This document shows, piece by piece, positions 22,834 through 27,333 of a stretch of DNA of 27,333 nucleotides. Source of the stretch: Cytophagaceae bacterium (GTDB lineage Bacteria; Bacteroidota; Bacteroidia; Cytophagales; Flexibacteraceae); assembly GCA_947464365.1 (NCBI GenBank), contig CANHWS010000007.1, positions 1 to 27,333 on the forward strand, given 5' to 3'. The notes under the pieces were generated by a model. The model was given only the letters and a program-made list of their open reading frames with translations. It was not told the origin of the DNA and searched no databases. Each line of letters begins with the position of its first letter. The stretch's first letter is position 1. The position numbers were made by a program, and so were the translations under genes.

Positions 22834-24270
22834 ATGCAGATCTTTCAGCATCTCGATTTCAGCCATCACCAAGCCGTAAAGCAACGCAATCAGCTCTCTA
22901 GCCAGAAGTGTATATTGTTGGGCTTTTTCTGTTGTTTGCTGAGCGGGATATTGGCCTTACAAGGTTGTGTGCCCCTCAAGCCAAACGGTAGTACAAATAC
23001 CGTTTCTACCGACCCAGATGCCCCAGTATATGCACGGAATAAAGTACTTGTGCTGGATGACAGGGTTTACGAAGCCAACTTTAGGAGCGTGATGTTGTTC
23101 CCAGCCAACAATAACAAAAACAGCATGCTAGATCTGCCGGTGGTCTTCTTAGGCGATCAGGTCAATAAACCTTTAACCTTGATCTTTGACGAGCTTGGCA
23201 GCCAGTACCGCAACTATTATGTCAAGATCTTGGCCTGCAATTACGACTGGACACCAGCAATACTGCAGGACTTGGAGTATCTAGAGCAGTTTAATGAGTT
23301 TCCGATCACTGAATACGAACTCTCGTCTGGCACCCGAGTGCCCTATACACGATATGCCATGACCTTGCCAGCAGTTAAACTCTCTGGTAACTATGTGGCC
23401 AAGATTTACCGCAACCAAGACCCAGACGATGTTGTGATTACGCGTCGGTTTATCGTGTACGAAAATGCGGTCCGGCTAACCCTAGAGCCCAAATTTGCAC
23501 TCGATCCTGCTTTCCGGTTCACGCACCAGCAGATAGATTTTACGTTGTCCTACCCTGATTTTGATCTATTTAATCCCAATCAGATGCTCAAGGTGGTCGT
23601 TCGTCAGAACGGGAGATGGGATAATGCCCTCTACGACATCAAACCGGCATTCGTCCGGGAGGAGGTCAAAATGCTAGACTATCACCTACTCAACAACGAG
23701 AACATTTTTGGAGGCAGCAACGAGTGGCGAGCCTTGGATGCTAGGTCCATGCGGTTTATGGGCCTAGGCGTTGATGCCAGCACTTATGACAATAGCAAGG
23801 CTGAGCTAGTTTTGGAGCCCGTCAAGGTCCGGAACGAGCGAAATTACAACCAAGCTATTGATATCAATGGGCGCTTCGTCATCGAAAACTTCGAGACCCG
23901 CAACAGTACAGTCGTGCCAGACTATCAGTTTGTTACTTTTCAGTTCCAGCAGCCTAAGTTGCTCGGCGATGTATATGTCTTTGGCGCCTTCTCGGACTTT
24001 AGGCCAGATCCGCGTTATAAAATGCGGTACGACTCTGCACGTTCGGTCTATAAGGCCCGTATCTTGCTCAAACAAGGGTACTATAACTATCTATTGGGCT
24101 ACCTTAAGCCTGGGGCTACAAATCTGGACTTAGCCAAGTTTGAAGGGGATTATGAAATGACCGAAAATTTGTACGATGTCATTGCCTATTTTCGCCCAAT
24201 CGGCAGCAGGTATGATCGTTGTATAGGATACAACTCTTTCGACTATTTTGACCGAGGAGGCAAGAAATAG
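22834..24270 (+). CDS. DUF5103 lipoprotein (type IX secretion system plug protein)
   Basis: 478 residues. A lipoprotein signal ends at lipobox ALQGC with Cys 45; before its core (ILLGFFCCLLSGIL) is a long n-region of about 26 residues, and no good later start exists. The rest matches DUF5103: VYEANFRSVMLFP, LTLIFDELGSQYRNYYVKIL, then NYDWTPAILQDLEYLEQFNEF, ITRRFIVYEN, DVYVFGAFSDF and the closing DPRYKMRYDSARSVYKARIL region with LLKQGYYNYLLGYL. Proteins of this family are described as plug proteins of the type IX secretion translocon, where they are at the periplasmic side of the SprA channel; that is family knowledge. No other type IX genes are in the window beyond gldH. The xth gene follows after 91 bases. 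Confidence 0.85.
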   Translation: MQIFQHLDFSHHQAVKQRNQLSSQKCILLGFFCCLLSGILALQGCVPLKPNGSTNTVSTDPDAPVYARNKVLVLDDRVYEANFRSVMLFPANNNKNSMLDLPVVFLGDQVNKPLTLIFDELGSQYRNYYVKILACNYDWTPAILQDLEYLEQFNEFPITEYELSSGTRVPYTRYAMTLPAVKLSGNYVAKIYRNQDPDDVVITRRFIVYENAVRLTLEPKFALDPAFRFTHQQIDFTLSYPDFDLFNPNQMLKVVVRQNGRWDNALYDIKPAFVREEVKMLDYHLLNNENIFGGSNEWRALDARSMRFMGLGVDASTYDNSKAELVLEPVKVRNERNYNQAIDINGRFVIENFETRNSTVVPDYQFVTFQFQQPKLLGDVYVFGAFSDFRPDPRYKMRYDSARSVYKARILLKQGYYNYLLGYLKPGATNLDLAKFEGDYEMTENLYDVIAYFRPIGSRYDRCIGYNSFDYFDRGGKK

Positions 24271-24361
24271 GTTTGTCCGAGTAGGTTCTGATTACCTAGT
24301 TTCTTCAGACATAGCTGCTGAGCTCATTCGCCGGTTCCAATTCTATTATATTCGCTTCAAG

Positions 24362-25129
24362 ATGCGCATCATCACCTATAACGTCAACGGCATCAGGTCT
24401 GCCATCAGCAAAGGATTTCTGGATTGGTTGCAGGCTGCCAACCCAGATGTTTTGCTGTTGCAGGAGCTCAAGGCAGCCGCCGAGGATGTTGGCGTCGCAG
24501 CCTTTGAGGCCCTAGGGTACCATTGTTATCTCAATCCCGCTATCAAAAAGGGCTATAGTGGGGTAGCAATTATGTCCAAGATCCCGGCCAATAATGTCGA
24601 GATTGGTTGTGGCATCCCGGACTATGATAACGAAGGCCGCATCATTAGGGCTGATTTTAACGGTTTTTCAGTCATGAGTCTTTACCTGCCAAGCGGCAGT
24701 AGTGGCGAGGACCGACAGACTTTCAAGTACAGGATGATGGGTGATTTCCTGCCCTGGATCTTGGCCCAACGTGACAAACATCCTAACCTCATTATCGGTG
24801 GGGACTATAACATTTGCCACCGACCTATTGATATCCACAACCCAAAGAGCAACGCGAAAAGCAGTGGCTTCCTGCCCGAAGAGCGTGACTGGATGGAGCA
24901 ATTGATCGTGGAACATCAGTTCACGGATACCTTTAGGCACTTTAATCAAGAGCCAGGTCATTACTCTTGGTGGAGCTTTAGGTTTTCGGCTAGGTCTAAA
25001 AATCTTGGTTGGCGCATCGACTATTTGCTTGCCAACCACGTGCTGAACGACAAGTTATGCCGAGCTGCCATTTTGCCCGAGGCGGTCCACTCCGATCACT
25101 GTCCTGTTTTACTTGAGCTCGATGTGTAG
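24362..25129 (+). CDS. xth: exodeoxyribonuclease III
   Basis: Mg-dependent AP endonuclease and 3'-exonuclease of base excision repair. 255 residues from ATG 24362, which gives the canonical start MRIITYNVNGIRSAISKGFL; the 38 codons open before it have no family support. Catalytic residues: Asn in YNVNGIR, Glu in LLLQELKA, the GDYNICH segment (Asp and Asn), the substrate-binding YSWWSFR, and the SDHCPVLLEL end with the catalytic Asp-His pair. No SD sequence. It lies 54 bases before folA on the same strand. Confidence 0.95.
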   Translation: MRIITYNVNGIRSAISKGFLDWLQAANPDVLLLQELKAAAEDVGVAAFEALGYHCYLNPAIKKGYSGVAIMSKIPANNVEIGCGIPDYDNEGRIIRADFNGFSVMSLYLPSGSSGEDRQTFKYRMMGDFLPWILAQRDKHPNLIIGGDYNICHRPIDIHNPKSNAKSSGFLPEERDWMEQLIVEHQFTDTFRHFNQEPGHYSWWSFRFSARSKNLGWRIDYLLANHVLNDKLCRAAILPEAVHSDHCPVLLELDV

Positions 25130-25183
25130 GTTTTCTTTAATTGCCTGCTTGTCTACTTCTCTAACTAACCAATTAACCAACTT

Positions 25184-25723
25184 TTGATAGCACTCATCGT
25201 AGCCCGAGCCATTAATGGGGTCATTGGCAAAGACAATGCGCTGCCTTGGCACTTATCGGCAGATCTCAAGTACTTTAAGGCAATGACCCTTGGATGCCCG
25301 GTCATCATGGGGCGCCGTACCTGGGAGTCTATCGGAAAAGCCTTGCCCAAGAGGCTAAATATTGTGGTGAGCAGTGGCCCTCGCCCTGCTGACTTGCCAG
25401 AGGCAGTGTGTTGGGTGTCAAGTTTGGTTGGCGCTGTGGCCTTGGCTGAACGTGAGGTTTTGGCCTCGGGTGCAGACAAGGTGTTTGTGATTGGCGGCGC
25501 TCAGCTTTTTGCCGAGGCTTTGCCAATGGCAGACTTGTTTTACCTTACGGTCATCAACCAAGACATAGAGGGCGATACTTACCTCGATTTGGACTTGAGT
25601 GGCTGGTCTCTGATGACGGCAACAGAGCCAACAAATGATGAGACTAGCGGTTTGCCTTACTGGTTTGAGGTGTGGCAACAGCCAGTTCATCATACCAAGG
25701 GTAGTGCTTCATTGGTCTCGTGA
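25184..25723 (+). CDS. folA: dihydrofolate reductase
   Basis: NADPH-dependent reduction of dihydrofolate to tetrahydrofolate. 179 residues, the normal length plus a few. The frame MIALIVARAINGVIGKDNAL matches the N-terminus of DHFR so closely that the start must be TTG 25184: a stop codon (TAA) lies five codons before and there is no ATG between. Other family parts: PWHLSADLKYFKAMTLG, VIMGRRTWESIGKALPKR, VIGGAQLFAEALP and the FYLTVINQDIEGDTYL strand. It overlaps the next gene: the TGA of folA shares bases with the ATG at 25723. Confidence 0.95.
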   Translation: MIALIVARAINGVIGKDNALPWHLSADLKYFKAMTLGCPVIMGRRTWESIGKALPKRLNIVVSSGPRPADLPEAVCWVSSLVGAVALAEREVLASGADKVFVIGGAQLFAEALPMADLFYLTVINQDIEGDTYLDLDLSGWSLMTATEPTNDETSGLPYWFEVWQQPVHHTKGSASLVS

Positions 25724-27024
25724 TGGATAATTCTGATCTGGATATTGACAAACCTACCCAGCAGGCGGAGATTGATTTAGTCCTAGCCGAGGCTTGTGCA
25801 GACTTCATGTCCGACCATGCCGGCGATGATCCCCTGAAACTTGCTCTCTCGGCCCCTAAATGGCCGAACCTACCAGTCAGGTTATTGGCCAAACAGATCG
25901 AAGGTCGGCAGAAACTCAGCTCTAAACTTCCGAGCTGGGCAGCAAATCCTAGATTGTATTTTCCACCTAACATCAGTCAAGAGCAGGCAAGTAGCGAAGC
26001 TACGGCCCACTATAAGGCCAAACTTTGGCCATGGTACCAAAACATCCAGAGTAAGGTCAAGACCATTTATGATCTTACACTTGGCATGGGTATCGATGCT
26101 ATGGCTTGGGCGATCACTAAGCCGACTCTTGGGTATGAGCGATCAGTATCTTTAGCCACAATCACTAGTCATAATGCCAAGGCACTTGGCGCAGACCTGA
26201 TTGTGCATGACTATGACTTTGAGGCGGACCTAGCGCAAATATCCTCCAAAGGTGCCGTCAACCTGATCTATCTAGACCCTGACCGCCGCTCCGAAACTAA
26301 ACAAAGGCTTTTTGACCTAGAGGAATGCCAGCCGAATGCCTATGAGTGGGTGCCTTATTTCTTGTCAAGAGGGCAATATGTGGTGGTAAAGTGCTCTCCA
26401 ATGCTTGATCTTACGACAGCATTGAGGAATTTGCCAACCCCTGCCGAAATTTTGGCACTAAGCTGGAAGGGCGATTGCCGCGAGTTAATCCTTGCCTTTG
26501 ATCCTAATCATCCCAGGCAGGAAGCGCCATTCTATCGTGCCGTCGAGCTTGGCGCAGATCTGGATGTTAGGTCGTTTGGAGTCTCCGGATTGGCTTTAGA
26601 GCCTGGCCTTCTGGCTAGTTCAATTGGTCAATACATCTATGATCCTGGCCCGGCCCTCAATAAACTCCATCTGGCTGATAGCTGTTCTGTGGCAATGAGG
26701 CTCGGAAAGCTACATCCCAAGACCTATCTTTATAGCTCCGACGATCTGGTTGCTGGCTATCCTGGCAGGGTGTTTCGTTTGGTCCAGATCACAAATATTT
26801 CGTCCTCAGAGGTGCAGGCTGTGATCAAAGCCCAGACGGAGGTCAAACAAGAAAAGGTCTTGAAAGCGCATGTCGTCGTCCGTAATTTACCTATGGTATC
26901 GGAGGTTGTGGCCAAACAACTTGGACTCAAGGAGGGTGGAGATCTCCAGTTATTTGTCTGCCAGGTTAGTAAATCCTTAAATCAACGAGATAAGGTGGTG
27001 CTTGTCTGCAAGCGAATAGCCTAA
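25723..27024 (+). CDS. THUMP-like domain class I SAM-dependent methyltransferase
   Basis: Starts at ATG 25723 (or GTG 25720), overlapping the TGA of folA, so it is probably translated after folA by re-initiation. About 433 residues. Central Rossmann methyltransferase part: motif I DLTLGMGIDAMAWA for SAM, and IYLDPDRRSETKQRLFDLEE, the DP-x-R motif of this family. C-terminal part with LEKLHLADS-like segments (PALNKLHLADSCSVAMRLGK; HPKTYLYSSDDLVAGYPGRVF) and the THUMP-like domain with VVVRNLPMVSEVVAKQLGLK and GGDLQLFVC. Substrate is unknown; the name THUMP-like suggests RNA but is not proof. The family is widespread in Bacteroidota. Confidence 0.85.
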   Translation: MDNSDLDIDKPTQQAEIDLVLAEACADFMSDHAGDDPLKLALSAPKWPNLPVRLLAKQIEGRQKLSSKLPSWAANPRLYFPPNISQEQASSEATAHYKAKLWPWYQNIQSKVKTIYDLTLGMGIDAMAWAITKPTLGYERSVSLATITSHNAKALGADLIVHDYDFEADLAQISSKGAVNLIYLDPDRRSETKQRLFDLEECQPNAYEWVPYFLSRGQYVVVKCSPMLDLTTALRNLPTPAEILALSWKGDCRELILAFDPNHPRQEAPFYRAVELGADLDVRSFGVSGLALEPGLLASSIGQYIYDPGPALNKLHLADSCSVAMRLGKLHPKTYLYSSDDLVAGYPGRVFRLVQITNISSSEVQAVIKAQTEVKQEKVLKAHVVVRNLPMVSEVVAKQLGLKEGGDLQLFVCQVSKSLNQRDKVVLVCKRIA

Positions 27025-27065
27025 CCCACATTTTGATCTTTGACCTAACTATCAAGCCCCTTCGC

Positions 27066-27333
27066 ATGGCCAAATTTTGTACCATTTTGTTTCTGTCGTG
27101 GTTGATGATAGGACCGACATTTGCCCAGTCATTGAAGTATCGACAAGCGGTACAGGCCAAGCTGAAGGAGTATGCCAAGGCCGAGGGTTTGCAGGCGGCT
27201 ACATGGTCCTTTGGCCTTTGGGATGTCCAGACAGGGGAGGTTGTCGCCACAATCCGGCCCAATGTGCTAATGACTCCTGCTAGTACACTTAAGGCCTTTA
27301 CGACGGCGGCCATGTTGGATCGGTATGGTCCAG
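27066..27333 (+). CDS. dacB: D-alanyl-D-alanine carboxypeptidase / PBP4 type, 5' part
   Basis: The window end cuts the gene; about 89 codons are seen from ATG 27066. A signal peptide (FCTILFLSWLMIGPTFAQ) is followed by SLKYRQAVQAKLKEYAKAE and then the low-molecular-weight penicillin-binding protein start FGLWDVQTGEVVATIRPNV, with the active-site SxxK motif as STLK (Ser 73, Lys 76) in TPASTLKAFTTAAML. This is the beginning of a peptidase S13 (DacB/PBP4) domain that trims peptidoglycan in the periplasm. The SxN and KTG motifs lie beyond the window. It follows the methyltransferase by 41 bases on the same strand. Confidence 0.85.
   Translation, partial: MAKFCTILFLSWLMIGPTFAQSLKYRQAVQAKLKEYAKAEGLQAATWSFGLWDVQTGEVVATIRPNVLMTPASTLKAFTTAAMLDRYGP

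Noticed and set aside
24248..24361. Start of xth at 24248, overlapping the DUF5103 gene
   Set aside because: The canonical exonuclease III start MRIITYNVNG begins at 24362, and the 38 codons before are not conserved.
1..27333. CRISPR array, insertion sequence, prophage or integrase gene
   Set aside because: No regularly spaced repeats, transposase or integrase motifs were seen on either strand.

Overview
The window reads as a chromosomal segment of a member of the Bacteroidota, probably from the Sphingobacteriia/Chitinophagia/Saprospiria side; I cannot place it more finely without a search. The reasons are: a GldH-type lipoprotein and a DUF5103 'type IX secretion plug' lipoprotein; the Bacteroidota-type N-terminus of ribosomal protein uL13; an E1 dehydrogenase with fused alpha and beta parts; a Bacteroidota-type magnesium-chelatase-like ATPase; several boxes matching the Bacteroidota -7 promoter element TAnnTTTG; and almost no Shine-Dalgarno sequences. 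Most genes are housekeeping. I see no insertion sequence, prophage, CRISPR array, tRNA or rRNA.

Layout. 1-2081 is the front part of valS (minus). 2306-3584 is a small, visibly more AT-rich island of accessory and decayed genes: a truncated minimal nucleotidyltransferase (MNT), a HEPN-type partner of the HI0074 family with two in-frame amber codons, and an unknown gene whose frame is broken at a run of nine cytosines. 3656-5195 holds pyrB and pyrR (minus). 5472-6038 is gldH, followed by the ribosomal cluster rplM-rpsI-rpsB (6274-8080), which ends in a clear terminator with no tsf after it. 8347-9396 is murB. 9562-11278 (minus) holds a queuosine-precursor transporter and a secreted DUF1080 protein; divergent to these is a D-lyxose isomerase (11448-12017). 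Next come a suppressor-of-fused-like protein, an SMR exporter (minus), a secreted NTF2-like protein, a membrane histidine kinase and the fused E1 dehydrogenase (15454-17475). A perfect palindrome of 32 bases separates the dehydrogenase from the convergent AAA+ ATPase (17576-19105, minus) and an outer-membrane-type protein (minus). 20418-21731 is UDP-glucose dehydrogenase, followed by a second beta-barrel protein (minus), the DUF5103 lipoprotein, xth, folA, a THUMP-like methyltransferase and the first part of a PBP4-type carboxypeptidase cut off by the window end.

How genes work together. pyrR-pyrB is a pyrimidine unit. rplM-rpsI-rpsB builds the ribosome. gldH and the DUF5103 gene both point to gliding or type IX secretion, although they lie about 17 kb apart. 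murB and dacB act on peptidoglycan. ugd supplies UDP-glucuronate for surface polysaccharides. folA and the methyltransferase overlap and are probably co-translated; xth lies just upstream on the same strand.

The observations most worth a second look are the decayed HEPN/MNT pair with two amber codons at positions where Gln is expected, the C9 tract whose shortening by one base would fuse two frames into a protein of 209 residues, an identical 16-base promoter-like motif in front of gldH and the E1 gene that suggests leaderless transcripts, and unusually long N-terminal segments ahead of the signal peptide core in several exported proteins.
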